Assembly: GCA_019352055.1 (NCBI GenBank) | Contig: JABBOB010000010.1 | Coordinates: 1 to 63,868 of the forward strand | Direction of reading: 5' to 3' | Length of the DNA: 63,868 nucleotides | Source of the DNA: Acidobacteriota bacterium | GTDB taxonomy: Bacteria > Actinomycetota > Actinomycetes > Actinomycetales > Microbacteriaceae | Part shown: positions 35,964 to 45,287 of the stretch, piece after piece | Position numbering within the stretch: position 1 is the first letter of the stretch | Layout of the letters: each line of letters begins with the position of its first letter | Program-made: the position numbers and the translations under genes | Notes under the pieces: generated by a model | Database searches by the model: none | The model's input: only the letters and a program-made list of their open reading frames with translations | What the model was told of the DNA's origin: nothing

Positions 35964-36795
35964 ATGCGACCGGGGCGTGGCGGGCGATGACGTCGCGGAT
36001 GGCGTCGAGCACGAACTCGAAGTCGTACATGATCGTCGCGTAGGCGAACTGGAGGACGATCCGTCCCTCCCGCATGAGACGCACGACGCGCACACGATCC
36101 GCGGTGAACCCCGCCTCCGTCGCGTGGCTCTCCCGACCATCCGCCTCGATGGTGAGCCATTCGCCGACATCGATGTCCGTGCGGTCACCGCTGAGCATCC
36201 TGACCTGCACGTCGACCCTGATCCCCGCCATCGCGAGCAGGTACCGGATGATCGATTCGATCCCCGACTCGCTCCTGGGTTCGAGATGAGCGATGAGGTG
36301 ATGCACCCGCCGTGGTCCCCGGCCGATCAGCGCTTCGAGACGGTTCCTCGAGATCAGGTGCTTGTGCAGCAGCGAGTCGAGGACCGCGATCAGGAGGTGC
36401 GGCGGGAGGCACTTCAGTGCGTCCGCGATCGCCAGCTCGAGCGGGGCGACGCCGAACGCGGATCCCGTGCGATCGGCAGGCGCGCTCCAGTGGCGGACGA
36501 CCGACGGGCCGCGTTCCCTGCCTGCGGAGCGGCGACCGGATGCGGCGCTCGGGAACACCACGTGTGTGCCCACGTCGGGTGGGACCCACGCGCCGTGCAG
36601 GCGCAGGGCCGAGGCGCAGCCGAGCCGCCCGCCGATCCGCATGGCGAGCACGGCGTCCCTCGGCGTCTCCGGTGTGCCGTACCAGCCCTTGATGATCCGG
36701 AACCGGCCCCCGAGCGCGATCTCCGCGCGGATGCTCGAGACGGTCTCACCTCGCGCCCGAAGCTCGGCGGTGCTGAAGATGGCGAATCGTCCCAT
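35962..36795 (-). CDS. AbiEi-like winged-helix plus DUF559/Vsr-like nuclease-fold protein
   Basis: A 277-residue protein. Residues 1-75 resemble the N-terminal wHTH of AbiEi-type antitoxins (FSTAELRARGETVSSIRAEI, IKGWYGTPE); the middle resembles the rest of such regulators. Residues about 180-270 look like a Vsr/DUF559 PD-(D/E)xK fold (ESGIESIIRYLLAMAGIRVD, RTDIDVGEWLTIEADGRESH). No AbiEii toxin is adjacent. It is bracketed by palindromic elements A and B. Its real activity is unknown. Confidence 0.75.
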   Translation of the reverse strand: MGRFAIFSTAELRARGETVSSIRAEIALGGRFRIIKGWYGTPETPRDAVLAMRIGGRLGCASALRLHGAWVPPDVGTHVVFPSAASGRRSAGRERGPSVVRHWSAPADRTGSAFGVAPLELAIADALKCLPPHLLIAVLDSLLHKHLISRNRLEALIGRGPRRVHHLIAHLEPRSESGIESIIRYLLAMAGIRVDVQVRMLSGDRTDIDVGEWLTIEADGRESHATEAGFTADRVRVVRLMREGRIVLQFAYATIMYDFEFVLDAIRDVIARHAPVA

Positions 36796-36895
36796 GACGG
36801 AGCATCGTGCACACGAACCGCTCCAGCTGGGCCGGATCAGGCACCTGCGCCTTGGGGAGGAGCGGATCTCATCCCCTCACCTCGGGTCGTGCGGC

Positions 36896-37004
36896 TGCCA
36901 CGAAAGCAGGAAGGATCCACTTCAGCAGGAACGGCACGTCAGCCCGTTCCTGCCGAACCTCCCGCTTCCTGCCGACGCGCGCGCGAATTCCTGCTGTCGT
37001 GCTC
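36896..37004. repeat. GCAGGAA dyad element, copy B
   Basis: Also 109 bp. Forward sites GCAGGAA start at 36906 and 36925; inverted sites TTCCTGC start at 36947, 36966 and 36988. Spacing is 19, 22, 19, 22 bp. The right end TTCCTGCTGTCGTGCTC is the exact complement of copy A's left end and touches the rlmB stop codon. It lies upstream of the AbiEi/DUF559-like gene start. Confidence 0.88.
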
Positions 37005-37978
37005 TATTCGGCGGAGGCTCGGGTGGTGGCGATCGCGTAGAGGGCGATGGAGGTCGCGACCGAGGCGTTCAGGGACTCCGTCGCCGCGCCGATCGGGATC
37101 GACACGATCTGGTCGCACAGCTCGCCGACCAGGCGCGAGAGGCCCTGCCCCTCGCTCCCCGCGACGACCAGCAGCGGCCGATCGGACAGCTCGAGCGCAG
37201 GGAGCTCGACGTCGCCGCCGCCGTCCAGGCCGATCACGAAGACGCCGGCCTTCTTGTAGGCGGTGATCGTCTGCGCGAGGTTCGAGGCCATCGCGACCGG
37301 CACGCGCGCGATGGCGCCCGCGGAGGCACGCCATGCTGCGGGCGTGACACCGACCGAGCGGCGCTGCGGCAGCACGACGCCGCTGCCGCCGAACGCGGCC
37401 ACCGAGCGGATGATCGCGCCGAGGTTGCGGGGATCGGTGACACCGTCGAGCGCGACCACGAGCGGCGGGTGGCCCCTGTGCAGCAGGTCCATCGGGTGGG
37501 CGTACTCGTACGGCTTCACGGTGAGCGCGATGCCCTGGTGCAGCAGGTCGCCGCCGGTCAGGCGGTCGAGCTCGGGCCGCATCACCTCGAGCACGGGGAT
37601 GTCCCGCTTGTGCGCGATCGAGAGCACCTCACGGGTCCGGTCGTCGACCTCCATGCGGGAGGCGACGTAGAGCGTCGTCGCCGGGATCCGCGCGCGCAGA
37701 GCCTCCAGGACCGCGTTGCGGCCCGTGACCAGATCCTCGGTCGCCGCCTTCTTCCGCGGCGAGGGCCTCTGTCCGCCCCCGGTGCCGCCGCCCGTGCTGC
37801 CGCCGCGTTTGGCGGCGAGCCGCTCGGCCGCCTGCTTGCGCTTGTGCGCCTGGTGGTAGGTGCGGTCCTCGGCTTTCGGGGTCGGCCCCTTGCCCTCGAG
37901 CGCCTGGCGCCCGCGGCCTCCCGACCCGACCTTCGTGCCCTTCAGATTCGGCGTGCGCCGCCTGGCATCACCGGCCAT
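37004..37978 (-). CDS. rlmB: 23S rRNA (guanosine-2'-O-)-methyltransferase RlmB
   Basis: A 324-residue SpoU-family enzyme that methylates G2251 of 23S rRNA. A basic Gly-rich N-terminal extension of about 80 residues precedes the substrate-binding domain; the knotted SPOUT domain has DPRNLGAIIRSVAAFG, EGQGLSRLV and IPIGAATESLNASVA. Its ATG lies inside the end of cysS (11-nt overlap), the common actinobacterial cysS-rlmB operon. Confidence 0.93.
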   Translation of the reverse strand: MAGDARRRTPNLKGTKVGSGGRGRQALEGKGPTPKAEDRTYHQAHKRKQAAERLAAKRGGSTGGGTGGGQRPSPRKKAATEDLVTGRNAVLEALRARIPATTLYVASRMEVDDRTREVLSIAHKRDIPVLEVMRPELDRLTGGDLLHQGIALTVKPYEYAHPMDLLHRGHPPLVVALDGVTDPRNLGAIIRSVAAFGGSGVVLPQRRSVGVTPAAWRASAGAIARVPVAMASNLAQTITAYKKAGVFVIGLDGGGDVELPALELSDRPLLVVAGSEGQGLSRLVGELCDQIVSIPIGAATESLNASVATSIALYAIATTRASAE

Positions 37979-39374
37979 CGATGCTCCACCTCGTTCCGTT
38001 CCCTGTGTCCGTGAGGACGATGCCGGCCGCGGCCAGCTCGTCCCGCACCCGGTCCGCGGCCGCCCAGTCGCGCGACCGCCGTGCCTCCTGCCGTTCGGCG
38101 ACGAGCCGTTCGACCAACGCCTCGAGCGCGTCCGCGCTGCCGTCGTCCCGAGCGCCCGCGTGCCATGCCGGGTCGAGCGGGTCGATGCCGAGGACCCCCA
38201 CCATCGCACGAACCGCGGCTGCCGTCTCGCCCGCGGGTCCGAGATCGCCTGCGTCGAGCGCCTGGTTGCCCCGCCGGATCGTCTCATGGAGTACCGCGAG
38301 CGCCTGCGGCACGCCGAGGTCGTCGTCCAACGCGGTCGCGAACGCGTCCGGCACGAGGGCGGCGGAGGGCGGCGCGCCCTCCTCGTCGGCGCGGAGGAGG
38401 AAGCGTTCGATGCGGGAGACGGCTTCCTCGGCCTCCACGAGCGCCCCCGCGTGGTGGTCGAGGTCGGACCGGTAGTGCGCGGCAGCGAGCGCGTACCGGA
38501 CAACGACCGGGCGCGCGGCACCCAGCAGATCCGCCGCGAAGACGGAGTTGCCCAGCGACTTCGACATCTTCTGCCCGGCGACCGTGACGAGGCCGTTGTG
38601 GACCCACAGCCGCGCGAAGGCGGCGCCGGACGCGGTCGACTGCGCGAGCTCGTTCTCGTGGTGAGGGAAGCGGAGGTCCAGCCCTCCGCCATGGATGTCG
38701 AACTCGCTGCCGAGATAGCGCTCCGCCATCGCCGAGCATTCGATGTGCCATCCCGGCCGCCCGGCGCCCCACGGGCTCGGCCATGCGGCCGACTCCGGCT
38801 CCTGCGGCTTGCGGCCCTTCCAGAGCGCGAAGTCCCGGGGGCTGCGCCGGGCACGATCCTCGCCGTCGCCGGCCACGAGGGCGTCGCCGGCCTGCCGGGT
38901 GAGCACGCCGTAGTCGGGCCAGGACGCGGTGTCGAAGTAGACGTCGCCGGAGCGGTCCGGCGCCGGGTAGGCGTGTCCGCGATCGATCAACCGGGCGATG
39001 AGCGCGATCATTCCGTCGATGTGACCGGTGGCCCGCGGCTCGTAGGTCGGATCCAGGATGCCGATCGCCCGGTACGCGGCGGCGAATTCGAGCTCGACGC
39101 GGTAGGCGTGCGCCCACCACTCCGCGCCCGCGCGCGGGGCGGCGTCCAGGATCTTGTCGTCGATGTCGGTCACGTTGCGGATGAGGGTGACCGCCAGTCC
39201 GCGGTGCGCGAGCCACCGTCGGAGCACGTCGTAGGACAGCGCGCTGCGGAGGTGCCCGATGTGCGGGGACGACTGCACCGTCGGACCGCAGACGTAGATC
39301 CCGACCCGGCCCGGAACCACCGGGTCGAGCTCGCGGAGCGCCTGCGACCGGGTGTCGTAGAGCCGGACGGTCAC
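37968..39374 (-). CDS. cysS: Cysteinyl-tRNA synthetase
   Basis: A 468-residue class I synthetase. The zinc/active-site start VGIYVCGPTVQSSPHIGH contains the HIGH motif, WHIECSAMAERYLG holds further zinc ligands, and KMSKSLGNS is the KMSKS loop. Full length for the family. Start is GTG at 39374, 10 nt after the ispDF stop. First of the cysS-rlmB pair in a carD-ispDF-cysS-rlmB run. Confidence 0.96.
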   Translation of the reverse strand: MTVRLYDTRSQALRELDPVVPGRVGIYVCGPTVQSSPHIGHLRSALSYDVLRRWLAHRGLAVTLIRNVTDIDDKILDAAPRAGAEWWAHAYRVELEFAAAYRAIGILDPTYEPRATGHIDGMIALIARLIDRGHAYPAPDRSGDVYFDTASWPDYGVLTRQAGDALVAGDGEDRARRSPRDFALWKGRKPQEPESAAWPSPWGAGRPGWHIECSAMAERYLGSEFDIHGGGLDLRFPHHENELAQSTASGAAFARLWVHNGLVTVAGQKMSKSLGNSVFAADLLGAARPVVVRYALAAAHYRSDLDHHAGALVEAEEAVSRIERFLLRADEEGAPPSAALVPDAFATALDDDLGVPQALAVLHETIRRGNQALDAGDLGPAGETAAAVRAMVGVLGIDPLDPAWHAGARDDGSADALEALVERLVAERQEARRSRDWAAADRVRDELAAAGIVLTDTGNGTRWSIDGR

Positions 39375-39384
39375 GGCCCCGATG

Positions 39385-40539
39385 CTACGGGAGGCGAGAA
39401 GGCCCCACCCGGCCCGTGACGAGGGCCGTCGCGATCGCCGCGACGCCCTCGCCCCGGCCCGTGAGGCCGAGCCCGTCGGAGGTGGTGCCCGCGACGGACA
39501 CCGGCGCGCCGACGGCGGCGGACAGCAGGGCGACGATCTCGTCCCGGCGCGACCCGATGCGCGGCCGGTTCCCGACCACCTGCACGGCGACCGAGAGTGG
39601 AGTCAGACCGGCGTCGGCGAGGAGCGACACCGACCGAGTGACGAAGTCGATGCCGGCGCGGCCGGCCTCCTCCGCCCGGTCGACGCCGAACCGCGCGCCG
39701 AGGTCGCCGAGGCCGCCGGCGGACAGCAGCGCGTCCGCGATCGCGTGGCAGACCACATCGGCGTCGCTGTGCCCGGCGAGGCCCGGCTCCCCCGGCCAGT
39801 CGAGACCGCCGAGGCGCAGCGGGCGCGCGGGATCGACCGCGTGCACGTCGACCCCGATTCCGGTGCGGGTGACCGTTTCGGCAGCCAGCAGCTGTTCGAT
39901 GCGGCGCAGGTCCCAGGGCGTCGTCACCTTGAACGCGTCGGGCTCGCCCGGGATCGCGGTGACCGCCCCGCCCGCTGCGGCGAACACCGAGGCGTCGTCC
40001 GTGTGCCCCGTGCCGGCAGCGGCATATGCACGCTGCAGCGCACCCGCGGGGAAGCCCTGCGGCGTCTGCACGGCGACGAGCCGCGAACGGTCGAGGGTCG
40101 CGACGACCGCGGAGCCGTCGAGCTGCTTGACCGTGTCCGCAAGGGCCAGCACCGGGACCACGCCCGCGCCGGTCGCGACGACAGCAGCCCGGACGAGGTC
40201 GAAGAGCAGCGAGGGGGTGAGCGGCCGGGCCGCGTCGTGCACGAGCACGACGTCGTCCGGATCGACCTCCGCCAGCGCGATCGCCACCGACTCCTGACGG
40301 GTCGGGCCGCCCGGAACGACCGTCACCCGTCGGGCGTCGGGACGCGCTTCGACGATGGCCTCCACCCGCCCCGGAGCGGATGGCGGCGCGGTGACGACGA
40401 CCCGGTCGACCTGCGCGGCGAGGACGCCGTCGAGCGCCCAGTCGAGCATGGAGCGGCCCGCGATCGGTACGAGCGCCTTGGGCACGCCTGCACCGAGGCG
40501 CACCCCGGCGCCCGCGGCGACGACGACGGCGACGGTCAG
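39385..40539 (-). CDS. ispDF: Bifunctional IspD-IspF (MEP pathway isoprenoid synthesis)
   Basis: A 384-residue fusion. Residues 1-225 are IspD (CTP:MEP cytidylyltransferase) with [16 protein letters not shown], and residues 226-384 are IspF (MECDP synthase) with metal ligands in [11 protein letters not shown] and [10 protein letters not shown]. To keep the IspD nucleotide motif the start must lie before 40503. The only candidate is CTG at 40539, whose bases overlap the carD stop as CTGA, parallel to other NTGA couplings here. GTG at 40503 would delete the motif. Confidence 0.93.
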   Translation of the reverse strand: MTVAVVVAAGAGVRLGAGVPKALVPIAGRSMLDWALDGVLAAQVDRVVVTAPPSAPGRVEAIVEARPDARRVTVVPGGPTRQESVAIALAEVDPDDVVLVHDAARPLTPSLLFDLVRAAVVATGAGVVPVLALADTVKQLDGSAVVATLDRSRLVAVQTPQGFPAGALQRAYAAAGTGHTDDASVFAAAGGAVTAIPGEPDAFKVTTPWDLRRIEQLLAAETVTRTGIGVDVHAVDPARPLRLGGLDWPGEPGLAGHSDADVVCHAIADALLSAGGLGDLGARFGVDRAEEAGRAGIDFVTRSVSLLADAGLTPLSVAVQVVGNRPRIGSRRDEIVALLSAAVGAPVSVAGTTSDGLGLTGRGEGVAAIATALVTGRVGPSRLP

Positions 40540-41018
40540 GAGGCGAGCACCTCGTCGAGCACGGTGGACGCCTGGTCCTCGTCGGTCTTCTCGGCGAGCG
40601 CGAGTTCGGAGATCAGGATCTGACGTGCCTTCGCCAGCATGCGCTTCTCACCGGCGGACAGCCCGCGATCCTGGTCACGACGCCACAGGTCGCGCACGAC
40701 CTCCGACACCTTGATGACGTCGCCGGAGGCGAGCTTCTCGAGGTTCGCCTTGTAGCGGCGGGACCAGTTGGTGGGTTCCTCGACGAAGGGGGTGCGGAGC
40801 ACCTCGAAGACGCGGTCGAGCCCCTCCTTGCCGATGACGTCGCGGACGCCGACGAGGTCGACGTTCTCCGCAGGGACCTCGATGGTCAGGTCTCCCTGCG
40901 CCACGTTGAGCTTGAGGTACACCTTCTCCTCACCGCGGATCGTGCGCTTCTTGACCTCGACGATCTTTGCTGCTCCGTGATGGGGATAGACGACGGTCTC
41001 GCCGACCTCGAACTGCAT
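40536..41018 (-). CDS. carD: CarD-family transcription factor
   Basis: A 160-residue global regulator that stabilises RNA polymerase open complexes. It starts [20 protein letters not shown] (Tudor-like RNAP-beta-binding domain) and continues to the helical DNA-binding domain with the conserved W in [11 protein letters not shown]. First gene of carD-ispDF-cysS-rlmB, and divergent from a lipoprotein gene. Confidence 0.96.
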   Translation of the reverse strand: MQFEVGETVVYPHHGAAKIVEVKKRTIRGEEKVYLKLNVAQGDLTIEVPAENVDLVGVRDVIGKEGLDRVFEVLRTPFVEEPTNWSRRYKANLEKLASGDVIKVSEVVRDLWRRDQDRGLSAGEKRMLAKARQILISELALAEKTDEDQASTVLDEVLAS

Positions 41019-41181
41019 GTGTGTCCCTCCGAAAAGCGGCCTCCATCCTAGCACGGGGCGGTTTCGGGCCCCCCGGGAGCCGGGCTCCCAGCGGGGCGGC
41101 GGAGGGCTCGTCCGCTAGGCTGCACCCCGATCGGACCGGGCTGCGGACACGCCTGGAGCCGACCGGACGAGAGGTGTTGCA

Positions 41182-41784
41182 GTGAAGATGCGAGTCGCGG
41201 CATCCATCGCGGTCACGGTGCTGGCGACGACCGCGCTGGCCGGATGCCAGTTCGTGACGCCGCAGCAGACGACCCAGTCGTACACACCGGCGGACGGCGT
41301 CAACGGCTCCGCGGGGACCGTCGATGTCCGCAACGTCTTCGTGCTCGAGGGCGCGGGCCATACCGCGAGCGTCATCGGCGTCCTGGCCAACACGAGCGAC
41401 GCGCAGACCTCCGTCACCCTGCAGTGGACGGGGACGCGCGGCGCAGAGACGCGCAGCCTCGTCGTCCCTGCCGGCGGCCTGCTGTCGATGTCGACCATCC
41501 CGTCGAAGATCGACGCGTCGGTGTCGAGCGACTCCAGCGCCGTGGTCCTGAACGGCGTGGCGGCGACGCCCGGCGCCCTGTTCCCCATCACCTTCAGCAC
41601 GTCGGACGGGCAGGCCAGCTTGCAGCTGCCGGTGCTGACGGGCAGCTTCTCCCAGTACGCGACGCTCGTGCCGACGCCGACGCCGACCCCCACGAGGACC
41701 AAGCGGACGCCCTCGACGGGCGTCACGGGCTCGGCGACGCTCGGCGCGCCGACGCCGACGCCGACGAGCACGCTCGCGGGCTGA
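41182..41784 (+). CDS. Hypothetical lipoprotein
   Basis: A 200-residue exported protein: signal peptide ending in the lipobox LAGC, a beta-rich middle domain (VRNVFVLEGAGHTASVIGVL, VPAGGLLSM) somewhat reminiscent of copper-chaperone PCuAC folds, and a Thr/Pro-repeat C-terminal tail. A GAGAGGTG Shine-Dalgarno precedes the GTG. Function unknown. Confidence 0.75.
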   Translation: MKMRVAASIAVTVLATTALAGCQFVTPQQTTQSYTPADGVNGSAGTVDVRNVFVLEGAGHTASVIGVLANTSDAQTSVTLQWTGTRGAETRSLVVPAGGLLSMSTIPSKIDASVSSDSSAVVLNGVAATPGALFPITFSTSDGQASLQLPVLTGSFSQYATLVPTPTPTPTRTKRTPSTGVTGSATLGAPTPTPTSTLAG

Positions 41785-41793
41785 TCGCGGGCC

Positions 41794-42495
41794 CTACGGC
41801 TCGGCGGGCAGGTCCTCGAACCGGTAGCCGAGTCCCCGCACGGTGAGCAGGAGACGCGGCTCGGCAGGCTCCTCCTCGATCTTCGCCCGGATCCGCTTGA
41901 CGTGGACGTCGAGGGTCTTCGTGTCCCCGAAATAGTCCGAACCCCAGATCCGGTCGATCAGCTGCCCGCGGGTCAGCACCCGACCGGCGTTGCGGAGCAG
42001 CAGCTCGAGCAGCTCGAACTCCTTGAGGGGCATGCCCGTCTCGCGCCCGTGCACGAAGACGGCGTGCCGGTCGGCGTCGAGCCGGATCGGCCCGGACTCG
42101 AGCACGTCCGGCCCCAGGGCCTCCTCGTCCTGCTCGACGCGGCGACGGAGCACCGCGCGCACCCTGGCGAGCAGCTCGCGGCTCGAGTACGGCTTCGTGA
42201 CGTAGTCGTCGGCGCCGAGTTCGAGCCCCAGCACGATGTCGATCTCGGCGTCCTTCGCCGTCAGCATGATGATCGGGACGTCGGACACAGCCCGGATCCG
42301 CTTGGCGACCTCGGTGCCCGAGAGCACGGGCAGCATCAGGTCCAGCAGCACCAGGTCGATGCCGCCCCGGCCGAACCGGGCGAGCGCTTCGCCGCCGTCG
42401 GCGACCGCGGCGACCTCATAGCCTTCGCGCTGCAGCAGGTAGCCGAGGGGCTCGGCGATCGCCGGCTCGTCCTCGACCAGCAGGATGGCGGTCAT
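41794..42495 (-). CDS. regX3: Phosphate response regulator RegX3
   Basis: A 233-residue OmpR-family regulator: receiver with EDE pocket and phospho-Asp in LVLLDLMLPVLSG, LTAKDAEIDI, DDYVTKPYSSREL, and winged helix MPLKEFELLELLLRNAGRVL. It overlaps senX3 (ATGA, 42492-42495). By family and by the PHO-like sites in this window it should control pstS, phoU and itself under phosphate limitation. Confidence 0.93.
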   Translation of the reverse strand: MTAILLVEDEPAIAEPLGYLLQREGYEVAAVADGGEALARFGRGGIDLVLLDLMLPVLSGTEVAKRIRAVSDVPIIMLTAKDAEIDIVLGLELGADDYVTKPYSSRELLARVRAVLRRRVEQDEEALGPDVLESGPIRLDADRHAVFVHGRETGMPLKEFELLELLLRNAGRVLTRGQLIDRIWGSDYFGDTKTLDVHVKRIRAKIEEEPAEPRLLLTVRGLGYRFEDLPAEP

Positions 42496-43655
42496 GCGCG
42501 CTCCTTCTCTCGGCGCGGGCGCGCCGAAGCCGGCGCCGGGGTCTCCGGCAGCCTGATGGTGAACGTGGATCCGCGGGAGAGGCGCGACCACACGCGCACC
42601 GACCCTCCGTGGTTCTCCGCGATGTGCTTCACGATGCTCAGTCCCAGACCGGTCCCGCCGGTCTGTCTCGAACGCGCCTGATCGGTGCGGTAGAACCGCT
42701 CGAACACGCGGTCGAGGTCGTCCTCCGCGATGCCGATCCCCTGGTCCGAGACCGCGATCTCGACGATGCCGTCCCTCGTCCGGAGACCGACGCCGACGTG
42801 CCCCTTCGGCGGGGAGAACGCGATCGCGTTCGCGACGAGGTTCTGCACGGCCGTCGTGAGCATGGCGCGGTCGCCGAGCGCCCACAGGCCGGATCGCTTC
42901 CCGATGACGACGCCGACGTCGCGGGCGTCCGCGGCGACGCGCGTGCGCTCGACCGCGGCTCGGAGCACGTCGTCGAGCGGCACCTCCTCGGCCGCATCGA
43001 GCGGATCGGCGCCCTGGACGCGGGAGAACTCGATGATCTGCTGCACGAGCGTGCCGAGCCTGGTCGCCTCCGTGGACAGCCTCGCGGCGAACCGGCGCAC
43101 CTGCTCGGGGTCGTCGGCGGCGCTGTCGAGGGCCTCGGCGAGGAGGGACACCGCGCCGATGGGCGTCTTCAACTCGTGGCTCGTGTTCGCCACGAAGTCG
43201 CGGCGCATCGCGTCGAGCCGGACCGACTCGGAGCGGTCGTCGATGACGAGCAGCACCCGGGTGACGTCGATCGGGGCGGCGTGCGCGGTGACGACCAGCG
43301 TGTGCGGGCCCGCCGGAGCGCGGGACAGCTGCAGGTCGGCCTGCTTCGGGGCGCCCTCGCTCCTCGCCTGATCGATGACGCGCTGCACCTCCCCGTGGAG
43401 GAGCACCCTGCCGTCGGTCAGCCCGACCGCGAGCGCCTCCGGCGTCGCCTTCAGCACCGCATTCGATCCGTCCACCACGAGAGCGGGCTGCGTCAGCGCA
43501 GCGAGCACGGCGAGCGCGCCATCCGGGAGCGCGTCGGCCTGCAGGTCGAGCACCGCCGCCCCCCGGTCCATCGCGGCCCTGATCAGGAGGGCGAACAGTG
43601 CACCGACCGCGAGTCCGAAAGCGATCCCCAGCACCACGATGGACGCCGCGCTCAT
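42492..43655 (-). CDS. senX3: Phosphate sensor histidine kinase SenX3
   Basis: A 387-residue kinase with an N-terminal membrane segment (IVVLGIAFGLAVGALFALLI), a PAS-like region (LVVDGSNAVLKATPEALAVG), HisKA with ANTSHELKTPIGAV and HATPase (NLVANAIAFSPPKG, GGTGLGLSIVKH). TATCGT (43663-43668) lies seven bases before the ATG, suggesting a leaderless mRNA. Works with RegX3 and, through PhoU, with the Pst transporter. Confidence 0.93.
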   Translation of the reverse strand: MSAASIVVLGIAFGLAVGALFALLIRAAMDRGAAVLDLQADALPDGALAVLAALTQPALVVDGSNAVLKATPEALAVGLTDGRVLLHGEVQRVIDQARSEGAPKQADLQLSRAPAGPHTLVVTAHAAPIDVTRVLLVIDDRSESVRLDAMRRDFVANTSHELKTPIGAVSLLAEALDSAADDPEQVRRFAARLSTEATRLGTLVQQIIEFSRVQGADPLDAAEEVPLDDVLRAAVERTRVAADARDVGVVIGKRSGLWALGDRAMLTTAVQNLVANAIAFSPPKGHVGVGLRTRDGIVEIAVSDQGIGIAEDDLDRVFERFYRTDQARSRQTGGTGLGLSIVKHIAENHGGSVRVWSRLSRGSTFTIRLPETPAPASARPRREKERA

Positions 43656-43728
43656 GCAGGTTACGATAAGGGGCTGCTCAGGGGCGGCCTCGATGCTGAG
43701 GGCGCGGCGGACCGTGAATTGGCCCGGC

Positions 43729-43757
43729 GTTCGCCCGGACGGCACCGGATGTTCACC
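43729..43757. promoter_or_regulatory. Candidate PHO box between senX3 and phoU
   Basis: GTTCGCC (43729) and GTTCACC (43751) are 22 bp apart, with a weaker CGGCACC at 43740 between them, giving the 11-bp periodicity of PhoP/RegX3 direct-repeat units. It would allow control of both divergent genes. Confidence 0.6.
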
Positions 43758-43804
43758 CCGGGGGCGGACTGTGGCCGTCCCGGGTACGACCGAGAGGGGA
43801 ATCC

Positions 43805-44458
43805 GTGCGCGAGGTCTTCCAGCAGGAGCTTGCCGATGTCCAGATCCGACTGGTCGAGATCGCAGGGCTCGTCGAGCGGGCGATCGAGCAGGCGACGGCG
43901 GCGTTCAACTCGTCCGACGTGTCGCTGGCCGAGACGGTGATCGCCGACGACCACAAGATCGACGAGCTCGCCGCGAGCCTCGACGAGCTGGCCATCGACA
44001 TCCTGGCCCGCCAGCAGCCGGTCGCCCGAGATCTGCGGATCGTCGTCTCGGCGCTGCGCATCAGCGCCTCGCTCGAGCGCATGGGCGACCTGGCGGAGCA
44101 CATCGCGCAGCTCGCGCGGACGCGCTTCCCCGAGAAGGTCGTCCCCAAGGATCTCCGTCCGACCTTCAAGGAGCTCGGCCGGCTCGACGTGTCGATCGCC
44201 AAGAAGCTGACGCGGCTTCTCGAGAGCGAGTCCGCCGAGCTGGCGGAGGAGATCCGCGACGACGACGACCTCATCGACGACCTGCACCTCAGCGTGTTCG
44301 ACAAGGTTCTGGGCGAGACCTGGAAGGGCGGTCCGGTGGACATCGTCGACTCGACCCTCGCGAGCCGTTACCACGAGCGGTTCGCGGACCATGCCGTGTC
44401 CATCGCGAAGAAGGTCCAGTACCTGCAGACGGGCGACTGGGTGGCGATCTCCCACTAG
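43805..44458 (+). CDS. phoU: Phosphate transport regulator PhoU
   Basis: A 217-residue all-helical protein with two PhoU repeats, each with the acidic metal motif (DDHKIDELAASLDELA and DDDDLIDDLHLSVFDKV). It connects the Pst transporter to SenX3 and represses signalling when phosphate is ample. GTG start with GAGAGGGG upstream. Divergent from senX3-regX3. Confidence 0.95.
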   Translation: MREVFQQELADVQIRLVEIAGLVERAIEQATAAFNSSDVSLAETVIADDHKIDELAASLDELAIDILARQQPVARDLRIVVSALRISASLERMGDLAEHIAQLARTRFPEKVVPKDLRPTFKELGRLDVSIAKKLTRLLESESAELAEEIRDDDDLIDDLHLSVFDKVLGETWKGGPVDIVDSTLASRYHERFADHAVSIAKKVQYLQTGDWVAISH

Positions 44459-44482
44459 CGGCCCGGGCTGTCCGGCGCCGGG

Positions 44483-45232
44483 CTACCGCACGGCGCCCTG
44501 CGCAGCGACCGCTGCCGCGCCGGCTGCCGCGGCCTCCGGGTCGAGGTACTCGCCGCCCGGGACGATCGGCTTCAGCTCGGCATCGAGCCGGTAGTGCAGG
44601 GGGATGCCGGTCGGGATGTTCAGTTCGGCGATGTCCTCGTCGGAGATGCCGTCCAGGTGCTTCACGAGGGCGCGCAGGGAGTTGCCGTGCGCGACGACGA
44701 TGACCCGCCGGCCCTCCCGCAGCTGCGGCGCGATGTCGCTCTCGAAGTACGGGGCCATCCGCGCGACGACGTCCTTCAAGCACTCGGTCCCCGGTACCTC
44801 GACGCCCGCGTAGCGGGGATCCGCATCCTGCGAGAACTCGCTGCCCGGCTCGATCGGGGGCGGCGGCACGTCGTAGCTGCGGCGCCAGGTCTTGAACTGC
44901 TCGGGGCCGTACTCGGCGAGCGTCTGGGCCTTGTCCTTGCCCTGGAGGGCCCCGTAGTGCCGCTCGTTGAGTCGCCAGTCGCGCACGACCGGCAGCCAGG
45001 CGCGGTCCGCCGCGAGCAGGGCCTCGTCGGCCGTCTGGATGGCCCGGGTGAGCAGGGAGGTGAACACGATGTCGGGCAGGAGCTCGGCGTCCTTCAGCAT
45101 CCGGCCGGCCTGGCGCCCCTCCTGGATGCCCCGCTCGGTGAGCCGCACGTCGACCCAGCCGGTGAAGAGGTTCTTCTCGTTCCAATCGCTGAAACCGTGG
45201 CGCAGGAGGACGAGGGAGTGTTCGGTGGGCAC
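44483..45232 (-). CDS. gpmA: 2,3-bisphosphoglycerate-dependent phosphoglycerate mutase
   Basis: A 249-residue dPGM: catalytic phospho-His in [18 protein letters not shown], the [12 protein letters not shown] segment and second His in [11 protein letters not shown]. It interconverts 3- and 2-phosphoglycerate in glycolysis. Start GTG at 45232; TACACT (45239-45244) six bases upstream marks a probable leaderless mRNA. Position next to senX3-regX3-phoU is typical of actinobacteria. Confidence 0.95.
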   Translation of the reverse strand: MPTEHSLVLLRHGFSDWNEKNLFTGWVDVRLTERGIQEGRQAGRMLKDAELLPDIVFTSLLTRAIQTADEALLAADRAWLPVVRDWRLNERHYGALQGKDKAQTLAEYGPEQFKTWRRSYDVPPPPIEPGSEFSQDADPRYAGVEVPGTECLKDVVARMAPYFESDIAPQLREGRRVIVVAHGNSLRALVKHLDGISDEDIAELNIPTGIPLHYRLDAELKPIVPGGEYLDPEAAAAGAAAVAAQGAVR

Positions 45233-45287
45233 GCAGCGAGTGTAGGACGGGCATCCCCGAGCGGACTCAGGGCCTAGCGTCGAAGGC

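Noticed and set aside
35962-36795. Complete AbiE-type toxin-antitoxin module
   Set aside because: No AbiEii nucleotidyltransferase toxin is adjacent; the neighbours are DUF4032 and rlmB.
35855-37004. CRISPR array or Tn-type insertion at the GCAGGAA repeats
   Set aside because: Units are 7 bp in both orientations at 19/22-bp spacing, with no uniform repeat-spacer pattern, no cas genes and no transposase; no target duplication is visible.
40503-40539. Frameshift or truncation at the start of ispDF
   Set aside because: The frame is open and encodes the expected IspD N-terminus up to the carD stop; an unusual start codon is the simpler reading.
41680-41784. Tandem DNA repeat in the lipoprotein gene
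   Set aside because: The repeats encode a Thr/Pro linker, a common low-complexity tail of exported proteins; the tails of the DsbA-like and LCP proteins look the same.
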